The notes: generated from the letters alone by a model not told the origin. A stretch of 30,645 nucleotides of DNA from Fibrobacter sp. (GCA_017550445.1 JAFZOV010000149.1:1-30645), one strand, 5' to 3'; positions 1 through 6,684 are shown, numbered from the stretch's first letter. Made by a program: numbers and translations.

Positions 1-2
1 AA

Positions 3-86
3 AAGGATATCGACCGACTCGAAAAGGAACTCGCCGAAGTCCGCAAGCAGATGGCTCAGAAGCTGAAGGAGATAAAGAGAAAATAA
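3..86 (+). CDS. hsdM: C-terminal fragment, probably type I methyltransferase subunit HsdM
   Basis: The window opens inside a gene. The frame starting at base 3 reads 27 codons to a TAA at 84-86. The peptide is lysine- and glutamate-rich and looks like a coiled coil (IDRLEKELAEVRKQM). HsdM proteins usually end in such a helix, which packs against HsdS. The downstream hsdS and hsdR genes lie on the same strand, so the missing methyltransferase subunit is expected here. The catalytic domain (NPPF/Y motif) lies outside the window, so the name rests on context and the coiled-coil tail. Another gene ending in a coiled coil would look the same. Confidence 0.5.
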   Translation, partial: KDIDRLEKELAEVRKQMAQKLKEIKRK

Positions 87-104
87 GCGAAGGATTTAAG
101 CGAA

Positions 105-140
105 GCGTCATTGCGAGGAGCGTAGCGACGCGGCAATCTA
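105..140. repeat. Dispersed intergenic palindromic repeat (GTCATTGCGAGG type)
   Basis: Between the first gene and the AlbA_2 gene, the sequence CGTCATTGCGAGGAGCGTAG followed by CGACGCGGCAATCT forms an imperfect inverted repeat, with ATTGC pairing with GCAAT at the ends. Repeats of this form recur between genes in several bacterial genomes. This is a non-coding repeat and not a gene. Its presence inside the operon means transcription must read through a stem-loop. Confidence 0.6.
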
Positions 141-154
141 TAACAGGAAAATAA

Positions 155-1786
155 ATGCATTACGAAGAACTAGAACGCCTGATTTCAAAGGACGAAACGA
201 AAAATATCGAACTGAAGAAATCTACCGGAGAACTCCGGGAGGGCATGCACTCTGCGTGCGCCTTCTTGAACTCCGATGGCGGTATTCTAGTTTTTGGCGT
301 TACACCCTCGCTAAAAATCCTCGGGCAAATCGTTTCCGAATCGACCCGCCGCGATATCGCGCAAATGCTTGCAGGTATAGAACCTGCCGTTTCCCCAGTC
401 ATTGAATATGTTGACCTCCCGGACAAACCGAATTTACAAGTAATCGTGCTGAGGTTCAATCCGTGGGTCTATGGGCAAAAGCCTTATACATTCCATGGAA
501 AACCGTATTACAGGCTCGAAAGCATCACTAAGGCGATGCCAAGGGACATGTTTGAAGAAAGGCTTCGGCAGAATTTCCCACACCAGTTTTCATGGGAAAT
601 GCGTGTAGCGGATAAAATCACTATAGGCGATTTGGATGAAAAGAAAATTCACGGCTTGGTTCGTCTCGGAGTCGAAGAGCGAAGAATCTCAGAGGAATCA
701 CTTTCTGAACCAATCGAAGTTATTTTGGAAAAATGGGATTTGCTGGATAACGGCAAAGTGAGAAATGCAGCTGCGTTTCTGTTTTCTCGGAAAAAGCCGA
801 TTTTTTACGAGATTCGTCTAGCACGCTTTAGGGGAACGGACAAAAATTATTTTATCGACAATCAACAAGCGTTCGGAAATTTCTTTGAATTGTTGGATGC
901 TGGTATGGCATTCTTCTTCAAACATCTGTCCCTAAGTGGCGAAATCAAGGGAATAATGAGGGAAGAGCATCTCGACGTACCTGTCAAGGCCCTACGCGAG
1001 GCCTTAATCAACGCCTTGTGTCATAGAGATTACGACATTCATCAATGCTCTATTGGCATTGCCATATATGACGACCGCATTGAAATAGAAAGTCCGGGGC
1101 TGTTACCGCATCAATTGACTCCCAAAACCATCAAACGAGCACATAAGTCTTACCCACGAAACGAAGTCTTAGCAAACGTGCTGTATCAAACAACATATTT
1201 GGAAAAATGGGGCTCAGGGGTTAAGCGAATTATCGATGTCTGTAAGGAAGAGGGATCTCCAGAACCCTTCTGGACAGAAGAGGCCGGCTATACCGTGGTG
1301 ACGTTCCCGCTAGCTAGATTAAACGGCAGAATTGTCACCCAAAATGTCCCTCAACATGTCACTCAAAATGTCACCCAAAACGATAGTGACATACCTAGAA
1401 AACAAAAGGTAGAACACGTCATTTTGGTCAATTCCATGATATCGACAGATGCATTAGCAGCAATGTTTAGAGTGACGAAAAGAACTATTTTGCGCGATCT
1501 AAAAGACCTTGGATACGCCTGGGAAGGAGCTGCCAAAAACGGACATTGGAAAGCTCGAAATGTCACCCAAAATGTCACCCGAAATGTCACTCAAAATGAC
1601 GCTGGATTGTCTAGAGATCAAAAAGTGGAGCAGATTGTCTTAGTAGATTCAATGAAAACAAAAGAGTTTTTGGCAAAAATGTTTGGAGTAACTACTAGGA
1701 CTATTTTGCGTGACCTCAAAAAGTTGGGCTATGCTTGGGAAGGCGCGTCAAAAAATGGACATTGGGTGAAAAAGGATAAGGGGTAA
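155..1786 (+). CDS. AlbA_2 (Schlafen-like) ATP-binding protein with two C-terminal winged helices
   Basis: The 543-residue protein has an N-terminal AlbA_2/Schlafen AAA_4 domain at about residues 5-125 (ELKKSTGEL, LNSDGGILVFGV). A GHKL-type ATP-binding segment of the RecG-like HATPase_c_4 family follows around 280-370 (ALREALINALCHRDYD, LEKWGSGVKRI). The C-terminus is a tandem duplication. A linker of VTQN-type four-residue repeats plus a winged-helix unit (TKRTILRDLKDLGYAWEG, about 410-468) is repeated at about 469-543 (TTRTILRDLKKLGYAWEG). The family is usually annotated as a transcriptional regulator or ATP-dependent DNA-binding protein and often accompanies type I restriction loci. Its biochemical role is not established. 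The start ATG follows CAGGAAAATAA, an acceptable ribosome site. It may regulate the operon or be a defence accessory; both are inferences. Confidence 0.85.
   Translation: MHYEELERLISKDETKNIELKKSTGELREGMHSACAFLNSDGGILVFGVTPSLKILGQIVSESTRRDIAQMLAGIEPAVSPVIEYVDLPDKPNLQVIVLRFNPWVYGQKPYTFHGKPYYRLESITKAMPRDMFEERLRQNFPHQFSWEMRVADKITIGDLDEKKIHGLVRLGVEERRISEESLSEPIEVILEKWDLLDNGKVRNAAAFLFSRKKPIFYEIRLARFRGTDKNYFIDNQQAFGNFFELLDAGMAFFFKHLSLSGEIKGIMREEHLDVPVKALREALINALCHRDYDIHQCSIGIAIYDDRIEIESPGLLPHQLTPKTIKRAHKSYPRNEVLANVLYQTTYLEKWGSGVKRIIDVCKEEGSPEPFWTEEAGYTVVTFPLARLNGRIVTQNVPQHVTQNVTQNDSDIPRKQKVEHVILVNSMISTDALAAMFRVTKRTILRDLKDLGYAWEGAAKNGHWKARNVTQNVTRNVTQNDAGLSRDQKVEQIVLVDSMKTKEFLAKMFGVTTRTILRDLKKLGYAWEGASKNGHWVKKDKG
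1334..1381 (+). repeat. 12-nt tandem repeat, first block (4 units) in the AlbA_2 gene
   Basis: Four consecutive 12-mers start at 1334, 1346, 1358 and 1370: GTCACCCAAAAT, GTCCCTCAACAT, GTCACTCAAAAT and GTCACCCAAAAC. They encode the linker VTQN-VPQH-VTQN-VTQN before the first winged helix. Each unit is four codons, so gain or loss of a unit keeps the frame and changes only linker length. Confidence 0.9.
1562..1597 (+). repeat. 12-nt tandem repeat, second block (3 units) in the AlbA_2 gene
   Basis: Three 12-mers start at 1562, 1574 and 1586: GTCACCCAAAAT, GTCACCCGAAAT and GTCACTCAAAAT. They encode VTQN-VTRN-VTQN before the second winged helix. The block repeats the 1334-1381 block and marks the junction of a larger, roughly 75-residue duplication. 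Confidence 0.9.
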
Positions 1787-1799
1787 GGAATGGGATATC

Positions 1800-1815
1800 T
1801 TGTTGACATCAACAA
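1800..1815. repeat. Inverted repeat TTGTTGACATCAACAA
   Basis: This perfect dyad with 7-bp arms (TTGTTGA / TCAACAA) lies 14 nt after the AlbA_2 stop codon. It shares TTGTTG-nnn-TCAACAA with a second dyad just before the DUF3800 start, so the two bracket the gap. Confidence 0.7.
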
Positions 1816-1824
1816 AACACAAAA

Positions 1825-1873
1825 TGTCATTCCCAGCACCTGTCCTCGCTTGACGGGGATGACCGGGAATCAC
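1825..1873. repeat. Dispersed intergenic repeat (GTCATTCCC...GGGAATC type)
   Basis: The segment begins TGTCATTCCCAGCACCTGTC and ends GGGGATGACCGGGAATC. It has the GTCATTCCC/GGGAATC ends and the internal CTTGACGGGGAT core of a common class of intergenic repeats. It is non-coding, and it makes the frame that runs through it unlikely to be a gene. Confidence 0.55.
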
Positions 1874-1895
1874 CTATTCTCTTTTGATAGGAATT

Positions 1896-1923
1896 TTAAA
1901 CGTACCGAATTTGATACGTTTAA
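1896..1923. repeat. Inverted repeat TTAAACGTA-N10-TACGTTTAA
   Basis: Two perfect 9-bp arms (1896-1904 and 1915-1923) are separated by 10 nt. The spacing would suit a dimeric regulator. The sequence is unrelated to the other palindromes in the gap. Confidence 0.6.
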
Positions 1924-1945
1924 TCCAAATGCAATACAAATCAAT

Positions 1946-1972
1946 CTTGAGGTCACATTTTGTGACCTCAAG
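1946..1972. repeat. Palindrome 1 of the GTCRCAATTTGYGAC family
   Basis: The arms CTTGAGGTCACA (1946-1957) and TGTGACCTCAAG (1961-1972) are perfect over 12 bp with a 3-nt TTT loop. This is the strongest stem in the gap. An A-rich stretch rather than a T run follows, so it does not look like a + strand intrinsic terminator. Confidence 0.8.
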
Positions 1973-2011
1973 TTAGAAAACCTTCAATCAATGGCGTTTT
2001 GCTCAAAAAAT

Positions 2012-2036
2012 TGGAGGTCACAATTTGTGTCCTCCA
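2012..2036. repeat. Palindrome 2 of the GTCRCAATTTGYGAC family
   Basis: The arms TGGAGGTCACAA and TTGTGTCCTCCA surround a central T, with one mismatch in 12 bp. An AAAAAATT tract precedes it. Arm sequence and left flank closely match the copy at 6557-6581 upstream of hsdR. Confidence 0.8.
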
Positions 2037-2054
2037 TATATCAAAAATCTTTAT

Positions 2055-2071
2055 GGTCGCAATTTGCGACC
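2055..2071. repeat. Palindrome 3 of the GTCRCAATTTGYGAC family
   Basis: GGTCGCAA and TTGCGACC flank a central T, forming a perfect 8-bp dyad with the same core as the copies at 2012 and 6557. Confidence 0.8.
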
Positions 2072-2092
2072 TTGAAAATTGGAGCAGATTAT

Positions 2093-2116
2093 CATTTTGT
2101 TGGTGTCAACAAAATG
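2093..2116. promoter_or_regulatory. Perfect dyad just upstream of the DUF3800 gene, possible operator
   Basis: CATTTTGTTG (2093-2102) and CAACAAAATG (2107-2116) are perfect 10-bp arms around GTGT. The dyad lies 22 nt before the ATG at 2139 and just upstream of the ribosome site. It shares TTGTTG-nnn-TCAACAA with 1800-1815. The position suits a repressor site or an mRNA hairpin near the start; which one is unknown. Confidence 0.5.
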
Positions 2117-2138
2117 GCATCTGTGTTTGGAGGCGGAG

Positions 2139-3281
2139 ATGGCTAAATCTGTATTTCACGCCTTTATTGATGAAAGTGGGGATCCGCATTTTTCAAATGG
2201 ATCTTCCGATACCTTTTTGATTTGTGCAACCCTAATTAATGAAAATAACATTTTAGAAATTACTGACAATCTAAAATCTTTACTCGCGGAGTATAAACTT
2301 CCTGAATTAAAATCCAGCAGGATGGGCGATGATAGAAAACGATTTGAAATTTTAAACCGTATATCCAAATGGAACGTCTCTATTGTAACGATTTTTGTAA
2401 AGAAAGAGGATTTCGATAAAACTGGGCAATGGTTCAAATATCATGGAACATTCTATAAATACATCGAAAGACTTCTTGTTTCGGAAGTTGTTAGAATATA
2501 CGGCAATGTTGATTTGACTTTTGATACATTTGGAAAAGCTGATTATCGTGAGTCTTTTGTAAAATACATTGAAAAAATTGTTGCGAAAAGTAGCCAGATA
2601 GACTTGTTTACGCCAGATATAGTAATGAGCTCTCCGAAGTCAGAAATTCTTGTCCAACTTTCGGATATTTTGGCAGGCTCAATTCGTAAATATTATGAAA
2701 ATAAATTAGACAATGTGAATAATATTTTGGAGCCTATTTGGAAAGGTTCGCTGATAGTTGGTGAACCCAATTGGATGAAAATGCTCAAGTCAGATATATC
2801 CAATGAAGATTCTCAAACAGATGAGGAACTTAAGCGTGTTGCATTAAATTCTGTGAATCTGTTTATTGAAGATAATAAACGAAAAGAAGACAGAGCCGTA
2901 GCATGTGAGACATTGGATTATCTGAAAGGAACCTTATTATATGATGACCCCAATAAGTACTGCTATAGAACTGAAATAAAAGATTGGTTGAATTATAGGG
3001 GATATAAAGATTATAGTGAAGAAAAGGTTAGCCGTGAAGTGATATCTTTATTACGTGAAGAAGGGGTGATGTTGGTGTCTTCATCAGAAGGAATAAAAAT
3101 TCCATCATCGGTGAAAGATGTAAAAGATCACTATGAATTTATTTTAGGTCAGGCTATACCATCTTTAAAACGACTAAAGAAGATGCATCAAGTCATATCG
3201 GCTAGATTGTCATCGGATGCAATTAGTTTCATTGATGGTGAAACAAATAGGCTTTTGAACGATTTAAGCGATTATAGGTAA
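2139..3281 (+). CDS. DUF3800 domain protein with C-terminal accessory domain
   Basis: The 380-residue protein carries the DUF3800 signature FIDESGDPHF at residues 9-18 (acidic D11, E12, D15) and a later conserved acidic site in QLSDILAGSIRKYYE (D176). DUF3800 is thought to adopt an RNase H-like fold and is frequent in defence islands; no reaction is established for it here. The C-terminal part (about 260-380) is not the core domain and contains a helix-rich, winged-helix-like stretch (SREVISLLREEGV). I chose the start at 2139 because GGAGGCGGAG sits directly upstream. A frame extension to 2079 would translate the upstream palindrome. It ends 3 nt before hsdS with AGGTAAGG as ribosome site, so the two are probably co-translated. 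The coding is strongly AT-rich. Confidence 0.85.
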   Translation: MAKSVFHAFIDESGDPHFSNGSSDTFLICATLINENNILEITDNLKSLLAEYKLPELKSSRMGDDRKRFEILNRISKWNVSIVTIFVKKEDFDKTGQWFKYHGTFYKYIERLLVSEVVRIYGNVDLTFDTFGKADYRESFVKYIEKIVAKSSQIDLFTPDIVMSSPKSEILVQLSDILAGSIRKYYENKLDNVNNILEPIWKGSLIVGEPNWMKMLKSDISNEDSQTDEELKRVALNSVNLFIEDNKRKEDRAVACETLDYLKGTLLYDDPNKYCYRTEIKDWLNYRGYKDYSEEKVSREVISLLREEGVMLVSSSEGIKIPSSVKDVKDHYEFILGQAIPSLKRLKKMHQVISARLSSDAISFIDGETNRLLNDLSDYR

Positions 3282-3284
3282 GGT

Positions 3285-4457
3285 ATGAAGGAATGGAAAA
3301 AAATAAAGTTAGGTGATGTTTTGACAGCCGTTGATTACGGAACGGCTTCAAAATCTGATGCTAATGGAAAATATCCCGTATTGAGAATGGGAAATCTTGA
3401 AAATGGGTATTTGGTATGGGATGACCTAGTTTACACTTCTTCAGAAGAAGAATATGCTAAATATGAGTTGAATAAAGGGGATATCCTTTTTAATCGGACG
3501 AATTCTCGCGATAAAGTTGGAAAAACATCTATTTATCGTGGTGAGCGACAAGCCATTTTTGCTGGTTATTTAGTTCGTTTGAAAGTTAATAAGGAATGCG
3601 ACCCTTTCTATATAAATTATTGTCTGAATTCGAAAGAATTTGCGGATTTTTGTAGGTCCGTGAGAACAGATGCTATTGGTCAATCAAATATTAATGCTCA
3701 GGTATTGCAAACGTACTCTTTTCTTTTGCCTCCGTTAGAAGAGCAAAAAAAAATTGCGGAGACGCTTTCTGTTTGGGATGATGCCATCGAAAAAACAGAA
3801 AAACTGATAGCGTTGAAAGAAACAGAATATCAAGCGAATGTAAGTGCTTTGATTTTTGAAAATAGGAAGTTTGCTCAAAAGTGTAAAATTGGGGATGTCC
3901 TAGAAATTCGAAATATTCGTGCGACTGCGACCGATGATAGACCATTATACTCGTTAACAATAGAAGATGGCGTTACCCCCAAGAGTGAACGATATGATCG
4001 ACTGGCTCTTGTGAAGGATAAGGATTCAAAAAAGTATAAAGTTGTTTGCGATGGAGATATTGTTTTTAATCCAGCGAATTTAAGGTGGGGAGCAATAGCT
4101 CGTGCAAATTTAGATAGGGACGTGGTTGTTTCTCCAATTTATGAAGTCCTTTATGTAAAGGGCAAAGAATTTGATGCCAAATATATATCGCAGTATCTGA
4201 CATCTGAAAAAATGATTTCTTATTATGCTACGAAGACAGAAGGAACCCTAATAGAACGGAAAGAGGTTAAATTAGACGCTTTCCTTCAAATTGATATATA
4301 TGTTGAGAAAAACATTGAAAACCAGATAAAAATTGCGGATATTTTAGATTCTGCTAAGAAGGAAATCAATCTTCTCAAACAGCAACTTGGAAATTACAAA
4401 AAACAGAAACAAGGCTTAATGCAAAAACTCCTCACCGGCCAATGGCGAGTAAAATAA
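3285..4457 (+). CDS. hsdS: Type I restriction-modification specificity subunit HsdS
   Basis: The 390-residue protein has the normal HsdS layout. A first target-recognition domain (about 1-145) is followed by a central conserved helix (LEEQKKIAETLSVWDD, from residue 151). A second recognition domain (about 195-345) is followed by a C-terminal helix (NQIKIADILDSAKKEI) and the typical ending QGLMQKLLTGQWRV. HsdS binds the bipartite DNA target and scaffolds HsdM and HsdR. The target cannot be read from sequence. A run of nine A residues at 3745-3753 encodes QKKI in the central helix and could slip. It follows the DUF3800 gene by 3 nt and is separated from its presumed hsdM by two cargo genes. Confidence 0.95.
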   Translation: MKEWKKIKLGDVLTAVDYGTASKSDANGKYPVLRMGNLENGYLVWDDLVYTSSEEEYAKYELNKGDILFNRTNSRDKVGKTSIYRGERQAIFAGYLVRLKVNKECDPFYINYCLNSKEFADFCRSVRTDAIGQSNINAQVLQTYSFLLPPLEEQKKIAETLSVWDDAIEKTEKLIALKETEYQANVSALIFENRKFAQKCKIGDVLEIRNIRATATDDRPLYSLTIEDGVTPKSERYDRLALVKDKDSKKYKVVCDGDIVFNPANLRWGAIARANLDRDVVVSPIYEVLYVKGKEFDAKYISQYLTSEKMISYYATKTEGTLIERKEVKLDAFLQIDIYVEKNIENQIKIADILDSAKKEINLLKQQLGNYKKQKQGLMQKLLTGQWRVK

Positions 4458-4469
4458 GGGATTATCTTT

Positions 4470-6449
4470 ATGGAAAACGAAGGTATAATCAGACAAATAA
4501 AAGACTATGCAAGACAGCAAAAGGAATGTCGCGATGTTATAAATAATTGGCTCTGCGTGATTTATGAGCCTAATAAGAATATCATTGCAGAATGGGTAAA
4601 GGAATGTAGACCAGATTTAAAAGATTGTGAAAAAGAAATAGATGGTCTAATTCATCGTTTAAAAAAATTATGCGATTTTTATGGCAATATAGAGTTTTAC
4701 GATTCTCAAATAGATGAACAATGCGAATGGTCTAGACGTTACTTGGATTTATTGTTTAATACAATAAGCCAGTATTCGTTATCTTCTTTATCGGGTAATT
4801 TTTATGATGCCGATCTTTATGCAAAAGCATTAAATAATGAAATTTTCCGACATGATTTTGTGAATATAACCCTTCGTTTGAGGGATGAAAGTATAAGCCT
4901 TGAAAACAATAATTTGGAAAAAGCTTTTGAACATCTGAAAAATTTTACGCTTTTTAAGTCCTTAAAACATAATGTTGTCATTGTTGGTGCGAACGGTTCG
5001 GGGAAAAGCTCTTTTTCTCGAAGAACTCGCGAAATCCTTGGTGGTAATGTCGTTGTTATCGCTTCGCAGAAGGTATTTTCATATAAAAAAGTAAATGCGT
5101 TCTCGTTAGACAGCCATTGTCGTCATAATCTTCAGCAGCTTCAACTTCAAGAAAAATTATATAAAAATGAAGATTTGAGTCGATGCTTAGAAGATTTACC
5201 AAGGGTTTTGGAAGCTCTTTTTGAAGAGAAAAATGAGCTTGCAAATCTACTATATGACGGCAAAATGCCTACACGAAAAGAATCAACTCTTGAACGAGTG
5301 ATGCAACTTTGGAATAAATTGTTGCAACATCGAGAATTACTTGTAAATGGTGGTGATATTCAAGTTGGAGATGAAAATGGTAGATTGTATTCATTCAATT
5401 CTTTAAGCGATGGTGAAAAAGCTGTTTTCTATTATATAGCTCACATTTTATTGGCTAAGGAAAATAGCTATGTCATTGTTGATGAACCGGAAAATCATTT
5501 ACACTTGGCTTTAGTTACGAAATTGTGGGATGCTTTAGAGCGGGCTAGGCCAGATTGTCAATTTATTTATCTAACGCATAATCTTGAATTTGCTGCTTCG
5601 CGTAATAATGTTGAAAAAATATGGATGAAGCGATTTGTCGCTCCTGACAAATGGGAAATGGAAAAACTCCCTACAGATGATGTATTGCCTGAAATCCTAT
5701 ATATGGAGCTTCTTGGAAGCCGTAAGCCGATATTATTCTGCGAAGGGAAAAAAGATAGCTTAGATTATAAGCTATACACAAGATTATTCCCAAATTATAC
5801 AGTAATTCCTGTTGAAGGACATCTTCATGTTATAAGTTATACAAAGGCTTTTAACAATTCTTATAATGTTCATCATAATAAAGCTATCGGCATTATTGAT
5901 GGTGACTTTCATAAGCAAGAACAAAAGGATGTATGGAAAAAAGACTCCATATACTCTCTGGATGTTCAGGAGATTGAAAATATCTTATGCGATGAAAATG
6001 TGCTGAAGTGCGCTATCAATTATTTCCATGCAGACCAGAGTGTTCTTGAAAAAGCAAAGGAAAAGTTGTTTATAGAGTTACAAAAGCATATAGACAACCA
6101 GTGCACTGAATATACTGTGCAGATGATAAATAACCGATTCAAAGAAAATATGCTTAAAAATTCTAAAGATTTGACCACTCTTAAGAATAGTGTAAAGGAA
6201 TTGGCAGATAAAATGCTTGAAAATGTTGACGCTTTTGTTGATGAAAGAAAAGAGTGCTTGCAAAGGATTATAGACGCAAATGACTTTGCAGAGGGTGTAA
6301 AAAGATACAACAACAAGAGTTTGATGGCGATTCTTACAACTGATATTGAAAAAGACTATAAAAATCGTGTGTTTAAAATGCTAGATGATAATCCTGATTT
6401 GTTGGAGACCCTTAGAAATAAGTATTTCGCAGATGTTCCTCAAGGATGA
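4470..6449 (+). CDS. AAA ATPase fused to DUF4435 TOPRIM-like domain, PARIS (AriA-AriB)-like
   Basis: The 659-residue protein has two halves. An ABC/SMC-type ATPase carries Walker A GANGSGKSS (173-181), an ABC-signature-like SDGEK (313-317) and Walker B YVIVDEPENHLH (334-345). The second half (from about 420) is a DUF4435 domain with TOPRIM hallmarks: ILFCEGKKD (E425) and IGIIDGDF (D477, D479), then LDVQEIENIL near 500. In the PARIS anti-phage system, AriA is the ATPase and AriB the DUF4435 effector, and single-gene fusions are known. PARIS is triggered by phage anti-restriction proteins such as Ocr, and AriB is a toxic nuclease. Order, length and motifs fit a fusion. OLD-like or other ATP-TOPRIM nucleases are the alternative. 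It follows hsdS by 12 nt. The catalytic acidic residues look intact. Confidence 0.75.
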   Translation: MENEGIIRQIKDYARQQKECRDVINNWLCVIYEPNKNIIAEWVKECRPDLKDCEKEIDGLIHRLKKLCDFYGNIEFYDSQIDEQCEWSRRYLDLLFNTISQYSLSSLSGNFYDADLYAKALNNEIFRHDFVNITLRLRDESISLENNNLEKAFEHLKNFTLFKSLKHNVVIVGANGSGKSSFSRRTREILGGNVVVIASQKVFSYKKVNAFSLDSHCRHNLQQLQLQEKLYKNEDLSRCLEDLPRVLEALFEEKNELANLLYDGKMPTRKESTLERVMQLWNKLLQHRELLVNGGDIQVGDENGRLYSFNSLSDGEKAVFYYIAHILLAKENSYVIVDEPENHLHLALVTKLWDALERARPDCQFIYLTHNLEFAASRNNVEKIWMKRFVAPDKWEMEKLPTDDVLPEILYMELLGSRKPILFCEGKKDSLDYKLYTRLFPNYTVIPVEGHLHVISYTKAFNNSYNVHHNKAIGIIDGDFHKQEQKDVWKKDSIYSLDVQEIENILCDENVLKCAINYFHADQSVLEKAKEKLFIELQKHIDNQCTEYTVQMINNRFKENMLKNSKDLTTLKNSVKELADKMLENVDAFVDERKECLQRIIDANDFAEGVKRYNNKSLMAILTTDIEKDYKNRVFKMLDDNPDLLETLRNKYFADVPQG

Positions 6450-6485
6450 AGGAATATTTGAATGATGTTTGAGAATAATGTTTAT

Positions 6486-6521
6486 GGCAGATTATTTGAC
6501 GGATAAAGTGGCGGATTAAAA
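6486..6521 (+). repeat. 12-nt repeat block, three degenerate units
   Basis: Units GGCAGATTATTT, GACGGATAAAGT and GGCGGATTAAAA start at 6486, 6498 and 6510. One frame reads MADY-LTDK-VAD and then a stop, a four-residue pattern like the linkers of AlbA_2 proteins but no longer open. Confidence 0.55.
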
Positions 6522-6556
6522 TGCTTATAGTTAATGAAATGTTTTTGGTGAAAAAA

Positions 6557-6581
6557 TGGAAGTCGCAATTTGCGACATCCA
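6557..6581. repeat. Palindrome 4 of the GTCRCAATTTGYGAC family
   Basis: TGGAAGTCGCAA and TTGCGACATCCA surround a central T, with a single A-A mismatch in 12 bp. An AAAAAA tract precedes it, as in the 2012-2036 copy. It lies about 225 nt upstream of hsdR and is the only copy outside the first gap. Confidence 0.8.
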
Positions 6582-6592
6582 AATTTGCACAT

Positions 6593-6640
6593 GTCCCTGT
6601 AAATGCCCCTCTAAACGGCACATTAAATGGCATATTAAAA
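6593..6640 (+). repeat. 12-nt repeat block, four units
   Basis: Units GTCCCTGTAAAT, GCCCCTCTAAAC, GGCACATTAAAT and GGCATATTAAAA lie head to tail from 6593. In frame they would read VPVN-APLN-GTLN-GILK, the same x-P/T-x-N pattern as the AlbA_2 linker. Confidence 0.75.
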
Positions 6641-6684
6641 AAAGAAAATCCGCATAATAGCGGGCATAATAGTGGAAAAAGAAA

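Larger units (their letters stand above)
1787..2138. other. 352-nt gap rich in palindromes; no credible gene
   Basis: An open frame covers most of this stretch from 1790, but it is built almost entirely from repeats and I do not call it a gene. The gap contains a dispersed repeat (1825-1873) and at least six inverted repeats: 1800-1815, 1896-1923, 1946-1972, 2012-2036, 2055-2071 and 2093-2116. It ends with the ribosome site of the DUF3800 gene (GGAGGCGGAG). Function is unknown; candidates are operator sites, small structured RNA or mobile palindromic elements. Confidence 0.7.

Noticed and set aside
1946..1972. Possible intrinsic terminator within the defence operon
   Set aside because: The stem is strong but no T run follows on the + strand, and a co-oriented gene starts shortly after.
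2012..2080. Possible remnant of an ORF6N/KilA-N protein (SQFVSS and SQFATLK peptides)
   Set aside because: The peptides are forced by the palindromes and no other part of such a domain is present.
1790..2146. Open frame of 118 codons between the AlbA_2 and DUF3800 genes
   Set aside because: It is made of a dispersed repeat and several palindromes, has no recognisable domain, and overlaps the true DUF3800 start.
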